A stretch of 64,000 nucleotides of DNA from CAZSLI01 sp964607705. GTDB lineage: Bacteria > Actinomycetota > Coriobacteriia > Anaerosomatales > PHET01. The notes under the pieces were generated by a model. It did not search any database, had not been told where the DNA came from, and worked only from the letters and a program-made list of their open reading frames with translations. Both the position numbers and the translations under genes were made by a program. Of the stretch, positions 45,012 to 53,330 are shown piece after piece (the stretch's first letter is position 1; every line of letters starts with the position of its first letter). The stretch is taken from NCBI GenBank assembly GCA_964607705.1, contig CAZSLI010000008.1, positions 25,531 to 89,530 of the forward strand. The letters are read 5' to 3'.

Positions 45012-45964
45012 GCGAACATCACCACCCGACGATCACCATCTCGGACAAGGCGCATGGCCTTCCGTTCTCGAAGGGCCTGCTCGCTGTCTCGTTCATGTCC
45101 ACGGGTCTGGCGCCCAGCAAGGCGCACGTCGTGGCCCAGGCAGTGCAAGACGCGCTCATCGAGCGTGGAGAGCTCGACGTCTCGACCGAGCGCCTGCGCT
45201 CGATGGCTGCCGAGTACCTCGAGCGCATGGAGGGTCCCGACTTCGCCGCACGCTACGTGCGCATGCGCGCCGTCTCCAACATCGACCGCCCGTTGATCAT
45301 CCTCATCGGCGGAACCACGGGCGTGGGGAAGTCGACGATCGCCACCGAGGTGGCCCACCGCCTCGGCATCACGCGTATCTCATCGACGGATTCCGTTCGC
45401 GAGGTCATGCGTGGTATATTCAGCCCTGACCTGCTCCCCGCGATCTATGAAAGCGCGTTCAACGCGTGGCGGGGCCTGCGTGTTCCGGTGCCAGAAGGCG
45501 CCAATCCCGTGATCGTCGGCTTTCGCGAGCAGACTGCCATCGTGACGACCGGGGTCAAGGCGCTGATCGACCGGGCTGTACTCGAGGGGCTTTCGATGGT
45601 CATCGAGGGGGTACACCTCGTACCGGGATACCTCGACCCATCCCAGTTCGCCGGCGCACGCGTCGTCCAACTCGTCATAGCGGTCGACGACGAGGACTCG
45701 CACCTCAGCCATTTCTACATCCGAGAAGTCCAGACCGAGGGCTCCCGCCCGCTGAACCGATACCGGTCGAACTTCAGCGAGATACGGATGCTTGGCAGAT
45801 ACATCGAGAACCTCGCGGGAGAGCATTCGATCCCCGTTATCTATAGCCACCAGCTGGACCGCACGGTGGCCGACGTGCTCGAGCACATCGTCGAGGCAGC
45901 GGTCCAAGACGTGAAGACCACCGGCAAAGAGCCGGTCATGAACAACAAGGAGGCAGCCAGGTGA
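45008..45964 (+). CDS. pgk2: 2-phosphoglycerate kinase with ATP-cone-like N-terminus
   Basis: 318 residues from the ATG overlapping the cpgS stop. The N-terminal ~90 residues (GLPFSKGLLAVSFM; APSKAHVVAQAVQDAL) resemble the ATP-cone regulatory domain of archaeal 2-phosphoglycerate kinases. Walker A is GGTTGVGKST (101-110), then TRISSTDSVREVMR, FREQTAIV and MVIEGVHLVPG. Converts 2-phosphoglycerate and ATP to 2,3-diphosphoglycerate, feeding CpgS. Draws its substrate from lower glycolysis/gluconeogenesis. GTGA overlap with the transaldolase gene. Confidence 0.9.
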   Translation: MSEHHHPTITISDKAHGLPFSKGLLAVSFMSTGLAPSKAHVVAQAVQDALIERGELDVSTERLRSMAAEYLERMEGPDFAARYVRMRAVSNIDRPLIILIGGTTGVGKSTIATEVAHRLGITRISSTDSVREVMRGIFSPDLLPAIYESAFNAWRGLRVPVPEGANPVIVGFREQTAIVTTGVKALIDRAVLEGLSMVIEGVHLVPGYLDPSQFAGARVVQLVIAVDDEDSHLSHFYIREVQTEGSRPLNRYRSNFSEIRMLGRYIENLAGEHSIPVIYSHQLDRTVADVLEHIVEAAVQDVKTTGKEPVMNNKEAAR

Positions 45965-46623
45965 AGTTCTTCCTGGACACGGCAGATATCGCCGAGATCG
46001 AGGAGGCTGCGAGCTGGGGAGTGTTGGCGGGAGTCACCACCAACCCGACCCTGTACGCCCGTGTGGGCGGCAAGCTTGCGGACTTCCACAACCACCTGAA
46101 GCGGATCTGCGACATCGTCGACGGACCCGTAAGTGGCGAGACCGTCGGGCTCAAGCGCGACGAGATCATCCGCGAGGGCGAGGAACTGGCCGCGCTCGCG
46201 CCCAACCTCGTCGTCAAGGTCCCGACGATGCCCGAGGGCCTCGCCGCGACCAAGGCCCTGCACGACAAGGGCATCAAGGTGAACATGACGCTGTGCTTCA
46301 CGGTGCCGCAGGCGATCCTCGCCGCGCGGTCCGGCGCATCGTACGTCTCACCGTTCGTCGGCCGCTTCGATGACATCTCCGAGGACGGCATCCAGCAGTT
46401 GAACGACGTCGTCATGGCGCTCGATAACTACGACTTCGGGCACTCGGTCGAGGTCATCGCGGCATCCATCCGTTCGGCGAATCACGTGACGCAGGCGGCC
46501 CTCATGGGCGCAGACATCGCGACCGTACCCTTCTCGGTGCTCAAGAACCTCGTGAAGCACCCGCTCACCGACCGTGGGCTCGAGTCGTTCCTTGCGGACT
46601 GGGAGAAGGTGAAGAACGCGTGA
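45961..46623 (+). CDS. tal: Transaldolase (TalC/Fsa family)
   Basis: 220 residues from a GTG overlapping the kinase stop. Small single-domain class I aldolase fold: FFLDTAD, AGVTTNPTL, Schiff-base Lys86 in NLVVKVPT, SYVSPFVGR. Glu60 (in SGETV) and Phe132 stand where E. coli fructose-6-phosphate aldolase has Gln and Tyr; these residues are characteristic of true transaldolases in this family, so that activity is favoured. Links pentose phosphates (see rpiB at 54134) to glycolysis. GTGA overlap with rho. Confidence 0.93.
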   Translation: MKFFLDTADIAEIEEAASWGVLAGVTTNPTLYARVGGKLADFHNHLKRICDIVDGPVSGETVGLKRDEIIREGEELAALAPNLVVKVPTMPEGLAATKALHDKGIKVNMTLCFTVPQAILAARSGASYVSPFVGRFDDISEDGIQQLNDVVMALDNYDFGHSVEVIAASIRSANHVTQAALMGADIATVPFSVLKNLVKHPLTDRGLESFLADWEKVKNA

Positions 46624-47969
46624 CACCTCGTCCTCGCAAGCGTGGACGCCGCGGAGGCGGCGCACCTCAGGACCACGCACCCCAGCCGTCGGTGACCCGG
46701 GAGCAGCTCGTCGCTCTCACGGTGGCCGATCTGCGCGTCATGGCGGCCGAGCTCAACATCGACACCAAGGCGCTCAAGAAGAAGGACGAGATCGTTGACG
46801 CGGTGCTCGAGGCCAAGATCAAGGCCGAGGGATTCGTCGAGATCTCCGGGATCCTCGACGTGCTGCCCGAGGGCTACGGCTTCGTGCGCACGAGTGGGTA
46901 TCTGCCGGGCGACAAGGACGTCTATGTGTCCATGTCGACCGTGCGCCGCAACGAGCTGCGCCGTGGTGACATGGTTCGAGGCCAGGTGCGCCCGCCCAAG
47001 GAATCCGAGAAGTACCCCGCGCTCCAGCGCCTTGACGCCATCAACGGCCGCGCCCCTGAAGAGAACCGCGGCCGCCCCAAGTTCGCCGACCTCACGCCCG
47101 TCTACCCGGACCAGCGTCTTCGGCAGGAGCACGGGCCACAGTTCCTGACGTCGCGCACCATCGACCTGGTGGCGCCGATCGGCAAGGGGCAGCGAGGGCT
47201 CATCGTCTCGCCGCCGAAGGCCGGTAAGACCACCGTGCTCAAGGACATCGCCGCCGCGATCACCGCGAACGATCCGGACGTCCACCTCATGTGCCTTCTC
47301 GTGGACGAGCGTCCCGAGGAAGTCACGGACATGGAGCGTTCGATCCACGGCGAGGTCGTCTCATCGACGTTTGACATGCCTGCCGACAATCACATCGCGG
47401 TCGCCGAGCTGGTCATGGAGCGCGCGAAGCGTCTCGTCGAGTCCGGCCGCGACGTCGTCATCCTGCTCGACTCGATCACGCGACTCGCACGCGCCTACAA
47501 CCTCGCGCAGCCGGCTTCCGGCCGTATCCTTTCCGGCGGTGTCGACTCCCAGGCGCTGTACCCGCCGAAGAAGTTCTTCGGCGCCGCACGCAACATCGAG
47601 TTCGGTGGCTCGCTCACCATCCTGGCGACGGCGCTCGTCGACACAGGCTCCAAGATGGACGAGGTCATCTTCGAGGAGTTCAAGGGCACCGGTAACATGG
47701 AGCTGCGGCTCGACCGAGGTCTCGCCGACCGCCGCATCTTCCCGGCTATCGACGTCATCACGTCGGGTACGCGCAAGGAAGAGCTGCTCCTCGACCCGCA
47801 GGAGGCACCGTTCGTCTGGGGTGTTCGCCGCATCCTTCACGGGATTGACAACCCCGAGCGCGCGATGGATATGCTCATCAAGGGCCTCAAGCAGACCAAC
47901 AGCAACATGGAGTTCCTCGCCAAGATGGCGCGCAAGGCCGGCGACTCTCGCAACGGGGTCGATCTCTAG
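46620..47969 (+). CDS. rho: Transcription termination factor Rho
   Basis: 449 residues from the GTG overlapping the transaldolase stop. The start is basic and Gly-rich; a Rho N-terminal helical domain (~21-65, LTVADLRVMAAELNID), the RNA-binding cold-shock domain (EGYGFVRTSGYLPGDKDVYVS), Walker A PPKAGKTT, LVDERPEEVTDM, and LDSITRLARAYN follow. No long insertion domain of the kind seen in many Actinobacteria is present. Final gene of the cDPG run; closed by a good terminator at 48002. Confidence 0.96.
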   Translation: MTPRPRKRGRRGGGAPQDHAPQPSVTREQLVALTVADLRVMAAELNIDTKALKKKDEIVDAVLEAKIKAEGFVEISGILDVLPEGYGFVRTSGYLPGDKDVYVSMSTVRRNELRRGDMVRGQVRPPKESEKYPALQRLDAINGRAPEENRGRPKFADLTPVYPDQRLRQEHGPQFLTSRTIDLVAPIGKGQRGLIVSPPKAGKTTVLKDIAAAITANDPDVHLMCLLVDERPEEVTDMERSIHGEVVSSTFDMPADNHIAVAELVMERAKRLVESGRDVVILLDSITRLARAYNLAQPASGRILSGGVDSQALYPPKKFFGAARNIEFGGSLTILATALVDTGSKMDEVIFEEFKGTGNMELRLDRGLADRRIFPAIDVITSGTRKEELLLDPQEAPFVWGVRRILHGIDNPERAMDMLIKGLKQTNSNMEFLAKMARKAGDSRNGVDL

Positions 47970-48001
47970 CTCGCCGCCGCTGGCACTACAGTGAGATCCG
48001 C

Positions 48002-48028
48002 GAAGGCCGCCTCCGGGCGGCCTTCTTG
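48002..48028 (+). terminator. Terminator after rho
   Basis: GAAGGCCGCC (48002-48011), TCCG tetraloop, GGCGGCCTTC (48016-48025), then TT. A perfect 10-bp stem 33 nt after the rho stop. Confidence 0.85.
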
Positions 48029-48061
48029 CATGCTGGCACGGGTGCCGCTACGTTGGGCGGC

Positions 48062-48865
48062 ATGTCTGCCAGATTCAGGCCCTTGGGCCGGCTCACCCGC
48101 GGTAAGACCGCGCACAATCGTCTCCGCCGGATCGACACCTACGTCGCACTGGCGCATGCCGATGCCCTGAAGCGCCCCCACGGCCTCGTCGTCGACGTCG
48201 GCTACGGCGCTCACCCGTGGACGACAGTCGAGATGGCCCGACGCTGGCGCCCGCTCAACCCGACCCTGCGGTTCCTCGGCATCGAGATCGATCCGGAGCG
48301 GGTTGCGGCGGCCGGTCCGTACGCCGAGCCGCCGGCGCTCGACTTCCGCCTCGGCGGCTTCAACCTGGTCGAGGTGCTCGGTGCCGAGAAGGCGCAGGTG
48401 ATCCGCTGCTACAACGTCCTGAGGCAGTACTCCGAGGACGAGGTCGCCGAGGCGCTCGCGCAGATGTCGCTCGCGCTCGAGCCGGGCGGCTTGCTCGTGG
48501 AAGGCACGTGCGACCCGCTCGGCCGCATGGTGGCGTTCGATGTGTACCGCAATAGCGAGGCAGGCCTCGTGCACCAGTCGGTGGTCTTCGGCACGTCGTT
48601 CAGGCAGCCGGTCGAGCCCACGGAGTTCCGCACTATCGCCCCCAAACGGCTCATCCACCGCATGTTCGATGACGCGCCCGCCCGGTTCTTCGGCGATTGG
48701 GAGCGCTCGTACCACCGGGCGCGAGGGCGGGGATGCACGGCGCCAAGGACGCGCTGGGCCGTGGCGGCGCGCGCTCTTCGGTCGGAGTTCGGCCATCCGG
48801 TCGACACGCGCGAGCGGCTGCTCCGGCGCGGGTATCTTGCTCTGGCGGGCAGCCTGTCGGCGTAG
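48062..48865 (+). CDS. Class I SAM-dependent methyltransferase-like protein
   Basis: 267 residues from the ATG at 48062. A Rossmann motif I variant, LVVDVGYGAHPWTT, is followed by RFLGIEIDPERVAAA, a loop LVEVLGAEKAQVIRCYNVLRQY and ALEPGGLLVEGTCDPLGRMVAF, the order of class I methyltransferases. Substrate unknown. The C-terminal ~60 residues are Arg-rich. It stands between the rho terminator and the rpmE leader, apparently as a single-gene unit; no clear promoter is seen in the short gap. Confidence 0.75.
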   Translation: MSARFRPLGRLTRGKTAHNRLRRIDTYVALAHADALKRPHGLVVDVGYGAHPWTTVEMARRWRPLNPTLRFLGIEIDPERVAAAGPYAEPPALDFRLGGFNLVEVLGAEKAQVIRCYNVLRQYSEDEVAEALAQMSLALEPGGLLVEGTCDPLGRMVAFDVYRNSEAGLVHQSVVFGTSFRQPVEPTEFRTIAPKRLIHRMFDDAPARFFGDWERSYHRARGRGCTAPRTRWAVAARALRSEFGHPVDTRERLLRRGYLALAGSLSA

Positions 48866-48944
48866 CGGTCGAGCGTGCTCGACGGCGCTTGTTTCAGGTG
48901 GCGTCGCTTCGTGCACCGTGCTATCCTCTTTCGGCTGTCCTCAA

Positions 48945-48982
48945 GCCCTGGTCGGAAACCAGGGCGCTATCGGAGGTGTGTA
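48945..48982 (+). promoter_or_regulatory. Candidate L31 leader RNA upstream of rpmE
   Basis: GCCCTGG (48945-48951) and CCAGGGC (48959-48965) form a perfect 7-bp hairpin with loop TCGGAAA, 7 nt before the CGGAGG ribosome site. Ribosomal protein L31 genes in several lineages, Coriobacteria among them as I recall, have autoregulatory leaders; whether this matches that consensus needs a covariance model. A CTATCCT -10-like stretch lies at 48921-48927. Confidence 0.45.
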
Positions 48983-49435
48983 ATGAAGGAAGGCATCCAC
49001 CCGAATTACGAGCTGACCAGCGTGGTCTGCTCGTGCGGGAACCGTTACGAGACCCGGTCGACCGCCGGTGGCGAGCTGCACGTCGAGCTCTGCAACCAGT
49101 GTCACCCATTCTTCACCGGTCAGCAGAAGTTCGTTGACACCGGTGGACGCGTCCAGCGCTTCAGCGACAAGTTCGGCTCCGCCGCCAACGCCGTCCTCGA
49201 GAAGGAGGCCGCCGAGAAGGAGGCCCGCCGCAAGGCATCCGAGGAGGCCGCGATCCAGGCCAAGCAGGAGCGCGACGCCAAGGCCGCCGAGAAGGCCGCC
49301 AAGGCCGCTCAGTACGAGGTCAAGAACGCTCGCGAGGCCGCCAAGGCCGAGGTCGTCGAGCAGGCTCCGGCCGCCGAGGAGGCTCCCGCCGAGGAGCCGG
49401 CCGCCGAGGCACCCGCCGAGGAGACCGCCGAGTAG
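48983..49435 (+). CDS. rpmE: Ribosomal protein L31 with long acidic/Ala-rich tail
   Basis: 150 residues from the ATG at 48983 with CGGAGG upstream. Residues 1-~70 are a normal zinc-binding L31: IHPNYELTSVVCSCGN, with Cys16, Cys18, Cys37 and Cys40 as ligands, HPFFTGQQKFVDTGGRV and RF. L31 is normally 65-80 residues; here a further ~80 residues of Lys/Ala/Glu-rich helix (coiled-coil-like), ending in repeated APAEE units, are fused in frame. Closed by a terminator at 49462. Confidence 0.94.
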   Translation: MKEGIHPNYELTSVVCSCGNRYETRSTAGGELHVELCNQCHPFFTGQQKFVDTGGRVQRFSDKFGSAANAVLEKEAAEKEARRKASEEAAIQAKQERDAKAAEKAAKAAQYEVKNAREAAKAEVVEQAPAAEEAPAEEPAAEAPAEETAE

Positions 49436-49461
49436 TCGCTTCACTCGAGCACGACTAGAAT

Positions 49462-49500
49462 GGGGAGGCGCTCCAGCCGCGAGCGTCTCCCCGTTTCGTT
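49462..49500 (+). terminator. Terminator after rpmE
   Basis: GGGGAGGCGCT (49462-49472) pairs with AGCGTCTCCCC (49482-49492; one G-U pair), followed by GTTTCGTT. A TAGAAT hexamer abuts its left side (49456-49461). Confidence 0.8.
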
Positions 49501-49537
49501 ACCGGGCCCCAAGCGGCCCGTCGGCCGGAAGGCATCC

Positions 49538-50227
49538 ATGGACGTTCGCCTGCTCTCATACACGCCCGACCCCGAGCGAGCGATCGCGGCCGCGGCGCGC
49601 CTGTGTTACGCGCCGGTCGGCGCCGCCGAGCTGCTCGACACGATGGGGGATGACGCCGTCAAACGCGTCCTGCACACCATCCTGTCCAGCGGGCACACCT
49701 CGGCGCTCGAGCACGCGAGCTATACCTTCGCCATCGACGGCGTGTCGCGGGCGCTCACGCACCAGCTCGTGCGACACCGCCTCGCCAGCTACAACCAGCA
49801 GTCGCAGCGCTACGTGAGCTATGCCGAGGAACCCTGCTTCATCGTGCCGCCCGCAGTGGCAGATGACCCTGAAGCGCTCGAACGCTTCAACGCCGCCACG
49901 CAGGCCGCTTTCGAGGGCTACCGGGCGCTCATCGAGGCCGGAGTACCCGCCGAGGACGCGCGCTACCTGCTGCCGAATGCGATGGAGACCAAGATCGTGG
50001 TCACCATGAACATCAGGGAACTGCTCCACTTCTTCGAACTGCGCTGCTGCAAGCGCGCGCAGTGGGAGATACGGCAGCTCGCCCTAGCGATGCTCGACCT
50101 CGCCGAGCCCACGGCGCCCTACATCTTCATGGACGCCGGCGCCTCGTGCCGACGCGGACCGTGTCGAGAGGGCAAGATGACCTGTGGGAATCCCTACCCC
50201 AAGGCCGCCAAGCGGGAGAAGCCGTGA
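49538..50227 (+). CDS. thyX: Flavin-dependent thymidylate synthase
   Basis: 229 residues from the ATG at 49538 with GGAAGG upstream; an in-frame ATG at 49460 would overlap the terminator. The ThyX signature RHRLASYNQQSQRY (79-92) is complete, and SALEHASYTF and NIRELLHFFELR are typical. Makes dTMP from dUMP with methylene-tetrahydrofolate and FAD, releasing tetrahydrofolate. glyA nearby supplies the folate cofactor, comEB the dUMP, and tmk the next step. GTGA overlap with the DUF1385 gene. Confidence 0.96.
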   Translation: MDVRLLSYTPDPERAIAAAARLCYAPVGAAELLDTMGDDAVKRVLHTILSSGHTSALEHASYTFAIDGVSRALTHQLVRHRLASYNQQSQRYVSYAEEPCFIVPPAVADDPEALERFNAATQAAFEGYRALIEAGVPAEDARYLLPNAMETKIVVTMNIRELLHFFELRCCKRAQWEIRQLALAMLDLAEPTAPYIFMDAGASCRRGPCREGKMTCGNPYPKAAKREKP

Positions 50228-51246
50228 GCGATAGCGTAGTCGAGACCCTGGAGTCACCCATAAAGCACACCCACATAGGCGGGCAAGCCGTACTTGAGGG
50301 CGTGATGATGCGCGGCAAGTACAACTGGGCCGTGGCCGTGCGTACAGCCGATGGAGAGATCCACACCGAGGAGCACGACCTCGTCAGCGGCGCGAAGAAG
50401 CACGACTGGATGCGCTGGCCCATCGTCCGTGGCGTCGTCGCTCTTGTCGAGACGATGTCACTTGCCATGAAGGCGTTCACCGTCTCGGCATCGCTCGCTG
50501 GTTTGGAAGGCGAGGACGGCGAGGACGAGACGCTCTCCAGCAAGGAGATCACATTCTCGCTCATCTTCGGCGCCGGACTGGCGATCCTGCTCTTCATCGT
50601 CCTTCCCGCGGTCCTCACGACGTTCCTCATCCGCGCGTCGGCCGCCGAGAAGCCGTTCCTGTGGAACATCGTCGACGGCATCCTGCGCGTCGCCGCGTTC
50701 TTCGCCTATATCTGGGCTATCAGCCGGCTTGAGGACATCCAGCGGGTCTTCGGCTATCACGGTGCCGAGCACAAGGTCATCCATGCCTACGAGCACGGAC
50801 TTCCACTCGAGGCGAAGCTCATCCAGCGCTACTCGACTCAGCACGTAAGGTGCGGGACCTCGTTCCTGCTCATGGTGATGGTCATCGCGATTCTCGTGTT
50901 CTCGTTCGTCCCGGTGAAGGCGATCGCGGCGAGCTGGGGGCTTGTAGGGTGGCAGGTGCTCATCGTCGCGGTGCTGTCGCGTTTGCTCCTGCTACCGTTG
51001 GTGGCAGGAATCGCGTATGAGGTCACAGTGAAGTGGGCGGGTTCTCGGCCCGACAACCCCTTCGTCAAGGTTCTGCTGTGGCCGGGCCTGCAGCTGCAGC
51101 GCATGACCACGCGTGAGCCCGAGGACTCCATGATCGAGGTGGCCGTCGAATCGATGAAGCTCGTGATCGCTCGCGAGGAGAGGGAAGAGGGGAGTGCGTC
51201 GTCCAAGGAGGCGCCGCTTCTCGCCGACGGCCCGGCGCCCGCCTAG
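50224..51246 (+). CDS. DUF1385 membrane protein
   Basis: 340 residues from the GTG at 50224. Start HIGGQAVLEGVMMRGKYNWAVAVR is the hallmark of the DUF1385 family, with WPIVRGVVALVETM, FGYHGAEHKVIHAYEHG and ALP-like TQHVRCGTSFLLMV segments. Four to six membrane helices. The HGAEHK motif looks like a metal or catalytic site but the function is not established. The family is commonly found beside rpmE and prfA in Gram-positive genomes, as here. Acidic C-terminal tail. Confidence 0.92.
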   Translation: MSDSVVETLESPIKHTHIGGQAVLEGVMMRGKYNWAVAVRTADGEIHTEEHDLVSGAKKHDWMRWPIVRGVVALVETMSLAMKAFTVSASLAGLEGEDGEDETLSSKEITFSLIFGAGLAILLFIVLPAVLTTFLIRASAAEKPFLWNIVDGILRVAAFFAYIWAISRLEDIQRVFGYHGAEHKVIHAYEHGLPLEAKLIQRYSTQHVRCGTSFLLMVMVIAILVFSFVPVKAIAASWGLVGWQVLIVAVLSRLLLLPLVAGIAYEVTVKWAGSRPDNPFVKVLLWPGLQLQRMTTREPEDSMIEVAVESMKLVIAREEREEGSASSKEAPLLADGPAPA

Positions 51247-51288
51247 ACTACCTGTAAAGCCCGTCCGCTCGTTCTCGGAAAGTGACTG

Positions 51289-52365
51289 ATGGCCATGCGT
51301 GAGAAGCTTCAACAGATACTCGCCGTGTTCGAGGAGCTCACCGCCAAGCTGAGCGACCCTGCTGTCTTCGGCGATCAGAAGGAGTATGCGCGCCTCGCCA
51401 AGGAGCAGCGCGCGCAACAGCCCCTCGCCGAGAAGGCGCGCGAATACCTCGGCCTGCTCGATCAGCTCGACGGCGCCAAGGAGGTCATGCGCTCGGAGAG
51501 CGATGCCGAGATGCGTGAGTTCGCCGCCGACGAGGCCAAGGAGATCGAGGCCCAGCTGCCGGAGCTTGAGGAAGAACTCAAGGTCATGATGCTTCCCGGC
51601 GACCCCAACGACGACAAGGACATCATCGTCGAGATCCGCGCCGGCGCGGGCGGCGATGAGGCCGCCATCTTCGCGGGTGACCTCTACCGCATGTACACCC
51701 GCTACGCCGAGCTGCAGCGCTGGAAGGTCGAGGAGATCGACGCCAGCGAGTCGGACACCGGCGGATTCAAGGAGGTCTCGTTCCGCGTCCGCGGTGACAA
51801 GGTCTACTCGAAGATGAAGTTCGAGTCGGGCGTGCATCGCGTGCAGCGCGTTCCGGTGACCGAGTCTCAAGGCCGGATACACACCTCCACCGCGACCGTC
51901 GCGGTGCTTCCGGAGGTCGAGGACGTCGAGGTCGAGGTCAACCAGAACGACCTGCGAATCGACGTCTATCGCTCGAGCGGCCCCGGCGGTCAGTCGGTCA
52001 ACACGACAGACTCGGCTGTTCGCATCACGCACCTGCCTACAGGTCTCGTCGTGCAGTCGCAGAACCAGAAGTCGCAGCTCCAGAACCGCGACGCGGCCAT
52101 GCGGGTTCTGCGGGCCCGCCTCTACGAGCAGGAGCTCGAGAAGCAGCAGGCGGAGCTTGGGGCCCAGCGCCGCAGCCAGATCGGCTCGGGCGACCGCTCG
52201 GAGAAGATCCGCACCTACAACTACCCCCAGGACCGCATCACCGATCACCGCGTCGGCCTCACCGTCCACAACATCCCCGCGGTCATGGCCGGCGAGATCG
52301 ACGCGCTCATCGACGGCCTCGCCGCGGCCGACCGTGCCGAGCGCCTGGCCGCCGTCGCCAGCTGA
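51289..52365 (+). CDS. prfA: Peptide chain release factor 1
   Basis: 358 residues. GGQ loop in SSGPGGQSVNTTDSAV, GAGGDEA, HRVQRVPVTESQGRIHTSTATVAVLPE, and SEKIRTYNYPQDRITDHR are diagnostic of RF1. Releases peptides at UAA/UAG. PrmC, which methylates the GGQ glutamine, is encoded next. Confidence 0.97.
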   Translation: MAMREKLQQILAVFEELTAKLSDPAVFGDQKEYARLAKEQRAQQPLAEKAREYLGLLDQLDGAKEVMRSESDAEMREFAADEAKEIEAQLPELEEELKVMMLPGDPNDDKDIIVEIRAGAGGDEAAIFAGDLYRMYTRYAELQRWKVEEIDASESDTGGFKEVSFRVRGDKVYSKMKFESGVHRVQRVPVTESQGRIHTSTATVAVLPEVEDVEVEVNQNDLRIDVYRSSGPGGQSVNTTDSAVRITHLPTGLVVQSQNQKSQLQNRDAAMRVLRARLYEQELEKQQAELGAQRRSQIGSGDRSEKIRTYNYPQDRITDHRVGLTVHNIPAVMAGEIDALIDGLAAADRAERLAAVAS

Positions 52366-52416
52366 CGTCCGGACCGAGGTCCTCGGCGACCCGCGAGAGG
52401 GCGGACCGATCCACGG

Positions 52417-53292
52417 ATGACTGATGCGAGCTGGACCATCAAGGCGGCGCTCGACTGGTGCGTCGGCTACCTCACCGACAAGGGGGACGAGCATCCTCGG
52501 CGTTCTGCTGAGTGGCTGCTGTCCGCGGCGACCGGCCTGTCGCGCGTCGAGCTGTACGCATACCACGATCGTCCGCTTACCCTTGACGAGCGCGCCCAGC
52601 TGCGCGAGGCCGTCAAGCGCCGCGGCGCGGGCGAGCCGCTGCAGTACGTCACCGGCGAGGTGGCGTTCAGGCATCTCGTGGTGAAGGTGCGCCCGGGCGT
52701 GCTGATCCCGCGGCCGGAGACCGAGGTACTCGTCGACGAGGCGCTGCGGGTCCTGCGCGGTATCGACGAGCCGCTCGTCGCAGATCCCTGCACCGGTTCC
52801 GGGTGCGTGGCCCTGTCCGTCGCGCAGGAGCACCCCGGCGCGCGCGTTTGGGCCACAGACGTCTCGCCGATCGCCCTCGCGGTCGCCGAGGAGAACGCTC
52901 GCCGCCTCGCTCTCGACGACCGGATCGAGGTCCTCGGCGGCGACCTGCTCGAGCCGCTCTCTGCGGATGTGCGCGGACGGCTAGACTGCGTCGTGTCCAA
53001 CCCGCCCTACATCCCGAGCGCTCGCATGCCTGAGTTGCCTCCGGAGGTCGCCGGCTACGAGCCGCATCTGGCGCTCGACGGCGGCCCCGACGGCCTCGAT
53101 GTCTTCCGCCGGCTCGCCGCGCAGGCGGCAGGGTGGCTGCGTCCGGGCGGTTGGTTGCTGTGTGAATTGGATGAAACTGGACTGCGGAAAGCCGCTGAAG
53201 AAGCGGTAGAGTGGTATGAAGAGGTCAGGGTCGTCCACGATCTGGCCGGGCGCGAACGGATTCTCGCCGCCCGCCTGCCGTCAGGACCCTGA
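52417..53292 (+). CDS. prmC: Release factor glutamine methyltransferase
   Basis: 291 residues. N-terminal helical domain, RPETEVLVDEAL, SAM motif DPCTGSGCVALSVA, and the catalytic NPPYIPS. Methylates the Gln of the GGQ motif in release factors; the classic prfA-prmC pair, 51 nt apart. Sua5 follows. Confidence 0.96.
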   Translation: MTDASWTIKAALDWCVGYLTDKGDEHPRRSAEWLLSAATGLSRVELYAYHDRPLTLDERAQLREAVKRRGAGEPLQYVTGEVAFRHLVVKVRPGVLIPRPETEVLVDEALRVLRGIDEPLVADPCTGSGCVALSVAQEHPGARVWATDVSPIALAVAEENARRLALDDRIEVLGGDLLEPLSADVRGRLDCVVSNPPYIPSARMPELPPEVAGYEPHLALDGGPDGLDVFRRLAAQAAGWLRPGGWLLCELDETGLRKAAEEAVEWYEEVRVVHDLAGRERILAARLPSGP

Positions 53293-53330
53293 ACGCTAAC
53301 CGGGCTGGGGTGAAACAGGAGGCGGTCAAC

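Noticed and set aside
45961..46623. Fructose-6-phosphate aldolase instead of transaldolase
   Set aside because: Glu60 and Phe132 replace the Gln and Tyr found in the aldolase, so transaldolase is favoured.
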